Shown: positions 1 through 7,602 of the stretch, piece by piece | Layout: each line of letters opens with the position of its first letter | How positions within the stretch are numbered: the first letter of the stretch is position 1 | DNA from: CAMTWB01 sp037441775 | GTDB taxonomy: Bacteria > Desulfobacterota > Syntrophia > Syntrophales > CAMTWB01 | Direction: 5' to 3' | Length of the DNA: 64,000 nucleotides | NCBI GenBank assembly: GCA_037441775.1 | Contig: JBBIRO010000007.1 | Location: forward strand, 1 to 64,000 | The notes under the pieces: generated by a model | What the model saw: the letters and a program-made list of their open reading frames with translations, nothing else | The model's database searches: none | What the model was told of the DNA's origin: nothing | Translations under genes and position numbers: made by a program

Positions 1-6
1 ATTTCC

Positions 7-711
7 TCAGGCTGGCGGAGTCCGCTGGCTGGAAGACGATTTTTCTGGGCCCCGCACCAGAGGCGGCCCGCCCAGGAAAATCGCCCCAGTATCCTTGACA
101 TGAACCACCTCGTCACTCATCGCCGGGATATAGGCGGCGCCAGCAGTGCAGAGACCCATGACGGCAGTGATCTGGGGGATCCCCATTTTGCTCATGATGG
201 CCTGGTTGTAGAAGATCCGGCCGCCGTCGTCGACATCGGGGAAGACTTCGGATTGCAGCGGCAGGTAGGCGCCGCCGGAATCGATCAGGTTGATAACCGG
301 CAGCCGGTTTTCCATGGAGATGGTCTGGCAGCGCAGGCTCTTTTTTACCCCCATGGGGTAGATGGTGCCGCCCTTGATAGTGGGATCATTGGCCATGACG
401 AGGACCTCCCGGCCATGAATCACCCCGATGACAAGGACGCTGCCCGCTCCGTGGACATCCTTTTCGTACATGTCGTAGGCGGCCAACGGGGCAATCTCGA
501 GGACCGGGGTATTTCTGTCTAATAGCAGCTCCAGCCTTTGGCGTACTGGCAGCTTGTTTTGCTGTGCCAGCCGCGCCCGCGCCTTTTCCGACCGGTCCTC
601 GCGAGCCCTGCGCAACGCCTCATTGAGCCGATCCACTCGCTCCTTCATCTGAGTGTAATTTTCCTGGTATTGGGGACTTCTTTTGTCAACCTTTGTTTCG
701 ATCACTTCCAT
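7..711 (-). CDS. Acyl-CoA carboxylase carboxyltransferase (beta) subunit, 5' part, frame lost near the window edge
   Basis: The protein resembles the biotin-dependent carboxyltransferase subunit of methylcrotonyl-/propionyl-CoA carboxylases, which moves carboxyl from carboxybiotin to an acyl-CoA. Visible family features are the N-terminal helical segment, NLIDSGGAYLPLQ around residue 140, and the GLCTAGAAYIPAMSDE oxyanion loop around residue 187. The family is normally about 530 residues; here the frame stops at 234. After FLGGPPLV (about residue 213) the sequence stops resembling the family and reads a serine-rich tail to a TGA, so a frameshift or low-quality sequence at the contig edge is likely. 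The start ATG at 711 lies 2 nt after the TetR stop, so the two genes are probably one transcript. The exact acyl-CoA substrate cannot be told from this half. Confidence 0.75.
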   Translation of the reverse strand: MEVIETKVDKRSPQYQENYTQMKERVDRLNEALRRAREDRSEKARARLAQQNKLPVRQRLELLLDRNTPVLEIAPLAAYDMYEKDVHGAGSVLVIGVIHGREVLVMANDPTIKGGTIYPMGVKKSLRCQTISMENRLPVINLIDSGGAYLPLQSEVFPDVDDGGRIFYNQAIMSKMGIPQITAVMGLCTAGAAYIPAMSDEVVHVKDTGAIFLGGPPLVRGPEKSSSSQRTPPA

Positions 712-713
712 TT

Positions 714-1322
714 TTAGCCTCCCCTCTTTTGCCCTATCCGAGCGCCTTCCAGAAACACCTGCATTATAGCTTCGATAATTTTTTTCTCCCTGCTTTTGGT
801 TATCTTTTCCTCGCCAATGACCATTACCGATAAAAAAGCGTCAATGGCGCCCAGGAAAATATAAGAGAGGTACTTGCTTTGGATGTCATTGCGCAAAACG
901 CCCATTTTCTGACCCTCATCCATTAGGTCGCTGCAGAGATCAAATATCCGGTTGAACTTTTCCTGGGCCTTGCTGTTGCTGTGGTAGGCGAAACCCCGGC
1001 TGATCTCCTTGACGTAGATGGATATGAGCTGCGGCTGTCGGTTGTAAAGAGACAAGACATGGTCGATAATGCAATTGAGCTTATCTTCAGTGGGGACCGA
1101 AGAGAGCTTCAGCGTTTCCAGCATCCCATGAAACCCGCGCCACCATTCCTCCACCAGGGCCTCAAAAAGCGTCTCTTTGTTGCTGAAGTAATGGTAGAGC
1201 AGACCGTAGGACATGCCGGCCTCGCGGGCGATCTCAGCCATCCTGGTGTCGGTGTAACCCCGGCGGCCGAAAACGGTGAGCGCCGCCTCGATGATGTTCT
1301 TTCCCCTCTCATCCCGGTCCAT
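714..1322 (-). CDS. TetR/AcrR-family transcriptional regulator
   Basis: This 202-residue protein has a TetR-type N-terminal helix-turn-helix (about residues 10-55, with MAEIAREAGMSYGLLYHYF as the recognition helix region) and a helical ligand-binding C-terminal half typical of fatty-acid/acyl-CoA responsive members. The start at 1322 is fixed by an in-frame stop just upstream. It precedes the carboxyltransferase gene by 2 nt, which suggests control of acyl-CoA carboxylation and autoregulation through the palindrome at 1341-1362. The ligand is unknown; an acyl-CoA is an inference from context. Confidence 0.85.
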   Translation of the reverse strand: MDRDERGKNIIEAALTVFGRRGYTDTRMAEIAREAGMSYGLLYHYFSNKETLFEALVEEWWRGFHGMLETLKLSSVPTEDKLNCIIDHVLSLYNRQPQLISIYVKEISRGFAYHSNSKAQEKFNRIFDLCSDLMDEGQKMGVLRNDIQSKYLSYIFLGAIDAFLSVMVIGEEKITKSREKKIIEAIMQVFLEGARIGQKRGG

Positions 1323-1340
1323 GAAGGGAATCTAGCCGAG

Positions 1341-1362
1341 ATTGATTGACATGTCAATCAAT
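1341..1362. promoter_or_regulatory. Perfect 22-bp palindrome, candidate TetR operator
   Basis: The half-site ATTGATTGACA is followed directly by its exact reverse complement. It sits 19 bp upstream of the tetR start codon. TetR regulators of fatty-acid metabolism commonly bind palindromes of this size and repress their own operon, so this is the likely operator. Binding itself is inferred. Confidence 0.7.
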
Positions 1363-1454
1363 ATTTGTGCTGTTTTTTAGCGGCGCCACGCTGGGTCCGT
1401 TATTGCGTCATTGGCGTGTGGCGTTTAGGAGTGGCAGGGGGGATGCCGCCGGGT

Positions 1455-2222
1455 TTATTTCCGGTCTTCCAATGTTGTTTCTGGTAGCTGATTGTCAGGT
1501 TGTTCCTGGGAGGTTGGCGCAGATTTTTCCGGTGTGACTGTTATCGTCTCAGCGGCGGCCAATTCTTCATACCACAAGGAATGACGGTGACGGATGTAAT
1601 CATGGTCAGCCTTGCCGGTAAAGATAGCCCGTAAAAGGGGACGGTTAATCTTGAAGATAAAGGCCGCCAGATGGGCGAGCACACCAAAGAGAAACAGCAG
1701 CGTGGCCGCAACATGTGTAAGCGTTACCACCGTGAGGAAGGATGGCGACAGATAGACGCCAGGCAGATTACGCGCTACCTTGATTAGTCCGGTGACTATC
1801 AGAACAGCGATTACGATGGCCATGTAAGCGTAGGCCAGTCGCTGTTCCGCCAGATATTTTCCGGCAGGCGGTTCCTGGCCGATTCCAATAAAACTCAGCA
1901 TGGTTTTTAACGAGGCCTGAACGTCGCCCTTTTTTGGCAATAGGCCGCGGTCGCCCATCAGCCCATGATAAACCACATGAAAAATGGCGGTTGAAACGAA
2001 GACCATTGCTGCCAGATAGTGAATCTTGAGCTGGACGAAGAAATCGCCGGACCAGGCCATCAAGGGAAGCTCCGTTATCATGTAGCGTTTATACATTGGC
2101 ATTTCTCCGAATCCGGAAAATAACAGGACGAATCCGGACAGCGCTAACAGCCAATGTTGCGCAATTTCAATCACGCTATGCCGAACGACCCTTTTCTCCG
2201 CGCGCAATATTCGTTCAGGCAT
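1455..2222 (-). CDS. Formate dehydrogenase gamma-type membrane cytochrome b subunit
   Basis: This is a four-helix, di-haem cytochrome b of the FdnI/PhsC type, which passes electrons between a periplasmic or cytoplasmic iron-sulfur partner and the quinone pool. Membrane segments are visible near residues 22-40 (HWLLALSGFVLLFSGF), 65-85 (with the HYLAAMVFVSTAIFHVVYH histidines), 130-150 and 175-205. The ATG at 2222 is preferred over an upstream start because CAGGAG lies 6 nt before it and the sequence MPERILRAEK begins there. It overlaps the end of the upstream ferredoxin gene by a few bases, so translation is probably coupled. The C-terminal tail of about 40 residues is polar and low in complexity. 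Confidence 0.8.
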   Translation of the reverse strand: MPERILRAEKRVVRHSVIEIAQHWLLALSGFVLLFSGFGEMPMYKRYMITELPLMAWSGDFFVQLKIHYLAAMVFVSTAIFHVVYHGLMGDRGLLPKKGDVQASLKTMLSFIGIGQEPPAGKYLAEQRLAYAYMAIVIAVLIVTGLIKVARNLPGVYLSPSFLTVVTLTHVAATLLFLFGVLAHLAAFIFKINRPLLRAIFTGKADHDYIRHRHSLWYEELAAAETITVTPEKSAPTSQEQPDNQLPETTLEDRK

Positions 2223-3210
2223 TGTTTTTCTCCTGTAATTCTTTTCTTTTTTGCATAAATGCCAGGCCCGCCGCACCTGTTGCAGCCAACAGGGGGGCCA
2301 GGATAAACCCGCCTGCCAGACGGTTGGTTTCGTCCAGCCGGGGGGTCACCGGCTGCATCAGCGGCTGTATTTTTTCTTCCTTCAGCAGGGCGGTGATTTT
2401 ATCAAAAGGCACGGGGCTCAAATAGATGGTCGCCGTGCCGCCGTTTTCCTTCTGGCCGTAGATGTGCCCGTCAATTTGGCCGGCGCGAGCGCCCGCCAAA
2501 AGCATCATCTCCTCTCTGCTGCCGAAGAAGAGGGGCCTATTGTCACCCAGCCTCCTTTCACAGGCGGCTACACAGGCGGGAGATTCTCCCTTGGCAATAA
2601 GGTCGTGGCAGAGGTCGCACTTGTACATGACGCCGCCTCCGGCGGGCAGCGGCTGGATCTTGAGGTACAGGCCGACACCGCTTTGCCGTTGCGGGATCTC
2701 CCAGGGACAGACGGTCTTACATTTCGCCCCGCCCATGCACAGATCGTGATTAATCACCACCGCGGAGTCCTTGAACTTGTTCAAAGCGCCGAACGGGCAA
2801 AGATTGGCGCAGGGAGCGTTGTCACAATGCATACACCGCCGGGGAATGAAAAGCTCCCGCTGCTCCAATTGCACCCGCTGGACGGTGGTCCAGTTGTAGG
2901 GCGTAAGCTTGCTGATTACATCCTGGCGGTCCGACCAGTCATCATGTTTCTTCTGGGGCCAGAGATCCCGAATCGGTTTTTGGGGCACCGGGAAACGTTC
3001 CTTGTTTTTTAGCCGACAGGCCTCCACGCACTTGGGAATGGCCTCCCCCCGGCAGCCGTCGCACCTAGACAGGTCGATCAGGGTGGCGTAGCTTCCCGCT
3101 TTCGCCTGAGCCTTTTGGGGCAGGGCCAGGCCTCCCGCCGTCCCCGCAAATGCCAGGACGGCGGTGGTTTTTAAAAAGCTTCGCCGTGAAATGTTGTTTT
3201 TTTCTTTCAC
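2215..3210 (-). CDS. Tat-exported ferredoxin-like subunit with four [4Fe-4S] cluster motifs (FdnH/HybA type)
   Basis: The protein is an electron-transfer subunit of the molybdopterin-oxidoreductase or hydrogenase type. It starts with a Tat signal (SRRSFLKT followed by a hydrophobic stretch) and carries four cysteine groups: CDGCRGEAIPKCVEAC, CMHCDNAPCANLCP, CMGGAKCKTVCP and CDLCHDLIAKGESPACVAAC. A C-terminal hydrophobic helix before MQKRKE would anchor it beside the cytochrome b. The GTG at 3210, with GAGGT 8 nt upstream, puts the twin-arginine motif near the N-terminus; the longer frame to 3300 would bury it. The next gene downstream is the cytochrome b. No catalytic subunit is present on either side, so the module may serve an enzyme encoded elsewhere. 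Confidence 0.8.
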   Translation of the reverse strand: MKEKNNISRRSFLKTTAVLAFAGTAGGLALPQKAQAKAGSYATLIDLSRCDGCRGEAIPKCVEACRLKNKERFPVPQKPIRDLWPQKKHDDWSDRQDVISKLTPYNWTTVQRVQLEQRELFIPRRCMHCDNAPCANLCPFGALNKFKDSAVVINHDLCMGGAKCKTVCPWEIPQRQSGVGLYLKIQPLPAGGGVMYKCDLCHDLIAKGESPACVAACERRLGDNRPLFFGSREEMMLLAGARAGQIDGHIYGQKENGGTATIYLSPVPFDKITALLKEEKIQPLMQPVTPRLDETNRLAGGFILAPLLAATGAAGLAFMQKRKELQEKNNA

Positions 3211-3309
3211 CTGAAAATACCTCAAAACTGTTCTTGAGGCCCTCGTAAAAAGTTGCGTTACCATTCTCGCGGCAGGAGCTAGGGGAGCACGGCTAATCAT
3301 CTTAAGTAA

Positions 3310-3356
3310 CAGCCATTATCACCATTGGTCAAGCCTCTCGCCTCAAGGGAGAGGGG
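3310..3356 (+). repeat. Partial copy of dispersed repeat R1 (one arm)
   Basis: The segment carries the CCATTATCACCATT block followed by CCTCTCGCCTCAAGGGAGAGG, a hairpin also seen in the R1 copies at 27.6 and 27.9 kb. The terminal inverted repeats are not visible here, so this is a fragment. Confidence 0.55.
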
Positions 3357-3403
3357 GCATTTGCCTTGCTGCGGGTTTGTTATTTCCCGGATGAGTAAAG
3401 AAG

Positions 3404-4303
3404 CTACCCTATCCCGGCCTCCGTCATAATCTTTCGGATGATTTCCTTCTGGGCATCAGCTAACGGCAACAGGGGGCTGCGGGGTGGGCCGCCATAATAG
3501 CCAAACATATCCATTGCCGCTTTGAGGCCCGGCACGCCGAACCGGTTCGTCACTGCGTTGTTGGGGACGATCAGCCGCAACTGAAGCTCTCGGGCCTCCG
3601 CGTGCTTGTCTTCGGTAAAGAGCTTTTCCAAATCGCAGCACAGCTTAGGCGCTATATTGGCTAAGGCCAGGACGCCACCGACCGCCCCTAAACAATAAGC
3701 GGGATAGAGGAACCCGGCCGAGCCCGCCAATACCTGAAAACCGGGCCGCGCAAAACGGATGATCTCCCCCATTTTGGGAAGGTTGCCGCCGGATTCCTTG
3801 ACCCCGGCGATATTGGGATGCTCCGACAGCTTGACGATCAGTTCGGCGGACATGTCCACGTTGGTGTTGGCCGGCATGTTATAGACGCTGACCGGAATCG
3901 GTGAAGCGTCGGCCACGGTGAAGTAATAGTGGGTAAGCGCCGCCGCGTCCATTTTTGATTTGTAATAACTGGGGGTAATCAAGAGCGCCACGTCCGCCCC
4001 CAGTTGGGCGGCCTGTTTGGTCAGGGCGATGGTGCTGTGGGTGGATTCGCAGCCTGTGCCGGCCATGAATAGTTTGTCTGCCGGGATGTACTTGCGGGCG
4101 GCTTCGAAAAGAGTCAGTTTCTCGCGGTCCGAAAGAAATGGGAACTCGCCGTTTGTTCCTAAAACGACATAGCCAGCCAGAGGGTAACTGTTCCACCGGG
4201 TTAGGTTAGCGGCCAAAGCCGACAGGTTAAGTTCCCCGTTGGCGTCAAAAGGGGTGGGGATCGGCGGAAACAGGCCGGCCATGGATAAATTTTTGTGATT
4301 CAT
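3404..4303 (-). CDS. DapA-superfamily class I aldolase, 4-hydroxy-2-oxoglutarate aldolase (HOGA)-like
   Basis: This is a TIM-barrel Schiff-base aldolase or lyase of 299 residues. The Schiff-base lysine is in GVKESGGN (about residue 169) and the catalytic tyrosine in VYNMPANT (about 141). Several blocks recall animal HOGA1 rather than bacterial DapA: GTNGEFPFLSD, AGTGCEST, QVLAGSAGFL and the C-terminal FGYYGGPPRSPL. The likely reaction is retro-aldol cleavage of a 4-hydroxy-2-oxo acid to pyruvate plus an aldehyde acid, though the family is promiscuous. It stands alone, with no lysine genes nearby, which also argues against a DapA role. The ATG at 4303 has an AAGGAT Shine-Dalgarno sequence. Confidence 0.8.
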   Translation of the reverse strand: MNHKNLSMAGLFPPIPTPFDANGELNLSALAANLTRWNSYPLAGYVVLGTNGEFPFLSDREKLTLFEAARKYIPADKLFMAGTGCESTHSTIALTKQAAQLGADVALLITPSYYKSKMDAAALTHYYFTVADASPIPVSVYNMPANTNVDMSAELIVKLSEHPNIAGVKESGGNLPKMGEIIRFARPGFQVLAGSAGFLYPAYCLGAVGGVLALANIAPKLCCDLEKLFTEDKHAEARELQLRLIVPNNAVTNRFGVPGLKAAMDMFGYYGGPPRSPLLPLADAQKEIIRKIMTEAGIG

Positions 4304-4590
4304 TGTACCATCCTTGATATTATTTTAGCGGTTAATTTAAAGTACATTTTGCCGGCAGTCCAGCAATTTTTTTGATGGAGATCATTCTTGACGACTTCTA
4401 AGTCGTCCATTTTGGCGGATTCGCAGGAAGTCCGGATGCTTACTTTGCGTTTCCGAAGTCACGTTCCGATCCATTCGGGCTTCCGGAACATCTCCCCGGC
4501 GCCTCATTTTTCGTGATTTGCGCGCCAAGACCAGCGTCCTTTTTGCAAAGCCGCCCTGAAACTGTAGCTTTCATGACTTTTTACCAGCGC
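4304..4590. other. Non-coding interval with perfect short inverted repeat
   Basis: No gene is seen. The interval contains GACGACTT-CT-AAGTCGTC at 4390-4407, a perfect inverted repeat, and near 4573 an ATGACTTTTTACC sequence resembling the R1 terminal repeat. It may be an old, diverged R1 element. Confidence 0.4.
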
Positions 4591-5421
4591 CTAGTTTAAT
4601 TGAATCCCAATTACATTGGGAACCGGCCATTGGCCTTTGTTGATACGCGAAGTCGCCAAGAAGGAATCTACTCCGGCCAGGTCAAGGCTTAATTCCTTGG
4701 TTCTAATGGATAGACTGGCCAGTGCCCCCCCCTCAAGATGCATGAGATATTCGATCCCCAGCCCCAGTGCGATAACCGCTTCGATAAAATCCCACATCGT
4801 ATAAGGCTGGGGGCAAAACAGCAAAAGGATGCGCCCCTCCCCATCCATTCCCATCGCCGCCTCGCTCCATTTTTTCTCCGACCTGGCCCAGACGTTAATT
4901 CCCTTGCCTTTGATCAGCCGCAGGTTCTGCACTGCGCTGTTGTAGTTAGAAATTATCTCCTTGGCGTGAGGTGTGTCGAGATCGACAACCGTCGCCTGTG
5001 GGAGGCCGTTTTTTCGGGGATAGAAGGTAAAAACGGACTTGTATTTATTCCAGTGTGGATTCTGGAGGTAAGTCCCGTTTCTGAGGTAGCCCACATTCGT
5101 CGTCAGATCCTTCTGAAACATCCCCGCATTGATGGCAACCGCCAGATTGTAATCACCACACCACTCGGCGGCGGTACGTGATTTTTGATCCAGTTCGGAG
5201 GCCAGCAACATTTTAAATGCTACCTGATTCGGATTCAGCCGGACAACATGAAGTTTTCCCTCTATCTGCTCCGCCGGTGGTCTGATTGAAAAGGCGGCAT
5301 ATTCGACGCCCACGCCAATAACTTTCCATGGTTCGGATGGCCCAAAAGCGCCGACCGGTTGCAGCGGGGCCAATATGCCAAGCAGGATTAGTAATATCTT
5401 TTGCGGCAGGCGATTTAGCAT
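4591..5421 (-). CDS. Secreted phosphodiester glycosidase family protein (DUF2233/NAGPA-like)
   Basis: The protein begins with a signal peptide (RLPQKILLILLGILAPLQPVGAFG) and then a domain with AINAGMF (about residue 97) and a late LEGGALASL block, both recognisable in the phosphodiester glycosidase (NAGPA/DUF2233) family. Members hydrolyse phosphodiester-linked sugars or act in the envelope; the bacterial substrate is unknown. The canonical late motif is usually LDGGGS, so the variant here may change activity. The ATG at 5421 is preferred to an in-frame TTG three codons earlier. The gene appears monocistronic. Confidence 0.7.
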   Translation of the reverse strand: MLNRLPQKILLILLGILAPLQPVGAFGPSEPWKVIGVGVEYAAFSIRPPAEQIEGKLHVVRLNPNQVAFKMLLASELDQKSRTAAEWCGDYNLAVAINAGMFQKDLTTNVGYLRNGTYLQNPHWNKYKSVFTFYPRKNGLPQATVVDLDTPHAKEIISNYNSAVQNLRLIKGKGINVWARSEKKWSEAAMGMDGEGRILLLFCPQPYTMWDFIEAVIALGLGIEYLMHLEGGALASLSIRTKELSLDLAGVDSFLATSRINKGQWPVPNVIGIQLN

Positions 5422-5521
5422 AGCCAACAATTACAAGAATTGTCATTAGCTTGTCAAATAATGTTTGGCGAGTTTTTGTGGTTCCTGTATATTGCGCGTC
5501 AGGATTGGCAGCTTTGCAAAT

Positions 5522-5650
5522 AGTCAAAAGCTTCCTCTCTTAACGAAAGAGGGATGGGATGATGATAATCGCAGTTATTTCAAGAGCTTCTCGCCGCCTG
5601 TTGTCTCCCGCGAGGAGAGGGTAACGTGACTTTTTGCCGCGGAGTCAGGC
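5522..5650 (-). repeat. Dispersed repeat R1, near full-length copy, reverse orientation
   Basis: Read on the minus strand this matches the 27.9 kb copy in order: GAGGAGAG arm, then the GATTATCATCATC core, then CCTCTTTCGTTAAGAGAGG hairpin. The right end, GACTTTTTGCCGCGGAGTCA, is a variant of the R1 terminal repeat. It lies between the glycosidase and ubiX. Confidence 0.6.
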
Positions 5651-5717
5651 TTGACGCCCGTGGGGTTTACAATGGTCTGCAATTTTTCATGGTGGCTGTC
5701 CAGGGAGGAATTTTCAG

Positions 5718-6290
5718 ATGAAACGATTGATTGTCGGCATTTCCGGTGCCACGGGCGCAATCTACGGCATAAGGCTTTTGGAAGTCCTCTTGCGGGCCGG
5801 GGTGGAAAGCCATTTGGTGATAACGGAAGCTGCGGAGAAAACGATAACTCTGGAGAGCGGCCGCAAAATTGCGGATATCCGCGCCTTGGCATCGGTTGTC
5901 TACCAAATCGACGATTTAGCTGCGGCGATTGCCAGCGGCTCTTTTCTGACCACGGGGATGGTGGTGCTGCCCTGCTCCATTAAAAGCCTTTCCGCTATAG
6001 CCAATTCCTATAACGCCAATCTGCTGGTTAGGGCCGCGGATGTGACCATTAAAGAGGGCCGCAAGCTGATTTTGGCCGTTCGTGAAACACCCCTCCATAA
6101 GGGACATCTGGAACTGATGATAAAGCTCGCGGAAAGGGGCGCGGTGATTTTTCCGCCCCTGCCGGCCTTCTACTTTCATCCGGAAAGCATTTCGGACATT
6201 GTAGATCACAGCGTCGGAAAGATTTTGGATCAGTTGGGGATAGGGCATAACCTTTTTCCACGCTGGGGATTGGATGAGAAAAAACCATAA
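5718..6290 (+). CDS. ubiX: Flavin prenyltransferase UbiX
   Basis: UbiX attaches a dimethylallyl group to FMN to make prenylated FMN, the cofactor of UbiD-family (de)carboxylases. The 190-residue protein has the N-terminal VGISGATGAIYGIRLLE Rossmann motif, the PCSIKSLSAIANSYNANLL FMN-binding segment and the LVRAADVTIKEGRKLIL and LAVRETPLH blocks of the family. A strong AGGGAGGA Shine-Dalgarno sequence precedes the ATG. No ubiD partner is in the window. In anaerobes of this type, prenyl-FMN may serve aromatic or menaquinone-pathway decarboxylases. Confidence 0.93.
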   Translation: MKRLIVGISGATGAIYGIRLLEVLLRAGVESHLVITEAAEKTITLESGRKIADIRALASVVYQIDDLAAAIASGSFLTTGMVVLPCSIKSLSAIANSYNANLLVRAADVTIKEGRKLILAVRETPLHKGHLELMIKLAERGAVIFPPLPAFYFHPESISDIVDHSVGKILDQLGIGHNLFPRWGLDEKKP

Positions 6291-6348
6291 GACGGTGAGG
6301 TATCCAAAGGTCACAGGCTTGACCCGCCAGGAGGGGTGAATTTGCCTG

Positions 6349-6377
6349 TTGACTCGTTTCCCTGGTGTGTGATAGGA
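6349..6377 (+). promoter_or_regulatory. Candidate promoter of tRNA-Gln
   Basis: TTGACT at 6349-6354 is separated by 17 bp from a weaker ATAGGA at 6372-6377, placing transcription start about 10 bp before the tRNA. The spacing is ideal but the -10 is poor. Confidence 0.45.
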
Positions 6378-6393
6378 GAAAAACACTTTTTAA

Positions 6394-6467
6394 TGGGGAA
6401 TCGTTCAAAGGTAGGACAACGGACTCTGACTCCGTGAATCAAGGTTCGAATCCTTGTTCCCCAGCCA
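6394..6467 (+). tRNA. tRNA-Gln (anticodon CTG)
   Basis: The acceptor stem TGGGGAA pairs with TTCCCCA. The anticodon stem ACGGA/TCCGT encloses the loop CTCTGAC with anticodon CTG at 6426-6428. The T arm GGTTCGAATCC is intact and CCA is encoded at 6465-6467. The U1-A72 weak first pair is the usual tRNA-Gln signature. Confidence 0.95.
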
Positions 6468-6675
6468 GTAATTCAACGTCGTCTCCGATATTTCAGCTAT
6501 TTGTTTTTGTACTCTACTAAATAATCCATGCAGTTCATGAATGATGCAGGTGACTTCGAAAAAGGCCCGGACGCTTAAATGACGTGAGCTCCGGACTTGT
6601 TACCTTCTGGTCCAGGTTTTTTCGTTTTTAGACTTTTTTGATGTCGTCCATAAGGATAATATCCGGGGGGAATCA

Positions 6676-7602
6676 ATGACTTACGAAAAAAAAGGCATAA
6701 CAAGAAGGCGGTTTCTGAAAACGACTGCAACCGGCATTGCCATCGGTCTGGCGGGGTACCCGTCTTTTCTCGCCGCGGCAGATGAATTTGATCTGGCGGT
6801 TGTTTCCGGAGAACCCGCGGCGGCCACCAGTAAAGCCTTGGAAGCTATGGGTGGAATCGGACGTTTCGTTAAAAAGGGTCAGCGGGTGGTTATCAAGCCC
6901 AACATGTCTTTTGCCCGGACGCCCGAGTTTGCCGCCACGACCCATCCCCTGGTGGTTGCTGCCGTCGCACAGGCCTGCATTGACGCAGGGGCGAGGCAGG
7001 TGCTGGTACTGGATCATACCCTGCAGCGGGCGGAGCTTTGCCTGGAGAGGACCGGCATCCGGGAGGCATGCAGTAAAATTCCCGGCGTTCATGTCCTTGC
7101 CATGCAGGACAGGAAGTTTTTTCAGGAGATCAGAATTCCCCAGGGGAAGGTTTTGGAACGGGTGGAGATTATCAAGGATGTTTTAGACAGCCAGGTATTG
7201 ATCAACATTCCCGTGGCAAAGTCTCACTCCACCACGGGAGTCAGCCTGGGGTTGAAAAATCTCATGGGTCTTATCTGGGACCGCTGGAGCTTCCACGTCC
7301 GGTTTGACATCAACCAGGGAATCGCCGACCTGGCGACGGTGATCCGGCCGCAACTGACGATCCTGGACGCCACCCGGGCGCTCGCTTCCGGGGGGCCTGG
7401 CGGGCCGGGAGATGTCAAAAAGCCGAATCTGATCATAGCCGGCGTCGATCCCCTGGCGGTCGATGCCTACGGGGTCGGCGTCGTCACGTGGTACGGTAAA
7501 AGCCTCAAGGCCCGTCAGGTGGAGCATCTGCTTGTGGCTTACGAGCGGGGGTTGGGAAAGATTGACTTGGAAAAGCTCAATATCTACAAAGGGGCAGGAT
7601 GA
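6676..7602 (+). CDS. Tat-signal DUF362 domain protein
   Basis: The protein opens with a twin-arginine signal (TRRRFLKTTATG, then a hydrophobic run) and continues as a DUF362 domain: VVIKPNMSF, HPLVVAAVAQACIDAGA, KSHSTTGVSLGLKNLMGL and GVDPLAVDAYG. DUF362 proteins are found next to ferredoxins and are thought to act in redox processes, but their reaction is not established. This copy has no cysteine clusters of its own. It overlaps the next gene by 4 nt, so the two products are probably partners. GGGGGGAA upstream serves as the ribosome binding site. Confidence 0.85.
   Translation: MTYEKKGITRRRFLKTTATGIAIGLAGYPSFLAAADEFDLAVVSGEPAAATSKALEAMGGIGRFVKKGQRVVIKPNMSFARTPEFAATTHPLVVAAVAQACIDAGARQVLVLDHTLQRAELCLERTGIREACSKIPGVHVLAMQDRKFFQEIRIPQGKVLERVEIIKDVLDSQVLINIPVAKSHSTTGVSLGLKNLMGLIWDRWSFHVRFDINQGIADLATVIRPQLTILDATRALASGGPGGPGDVKKPNLIIAGVDPLAVDAYGVGVVTWYGKSLKARQVEHLLVAYERGLGKIDLEKLNIYKGAG

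Noticed and set aside
2251..3012. Plus-strand ORF opposite the ferredoxin and cytochrome genes
   Set aside because: Antisense to cysteine-rich coding sequence with clear motifs; composition is that of a mirror frame.
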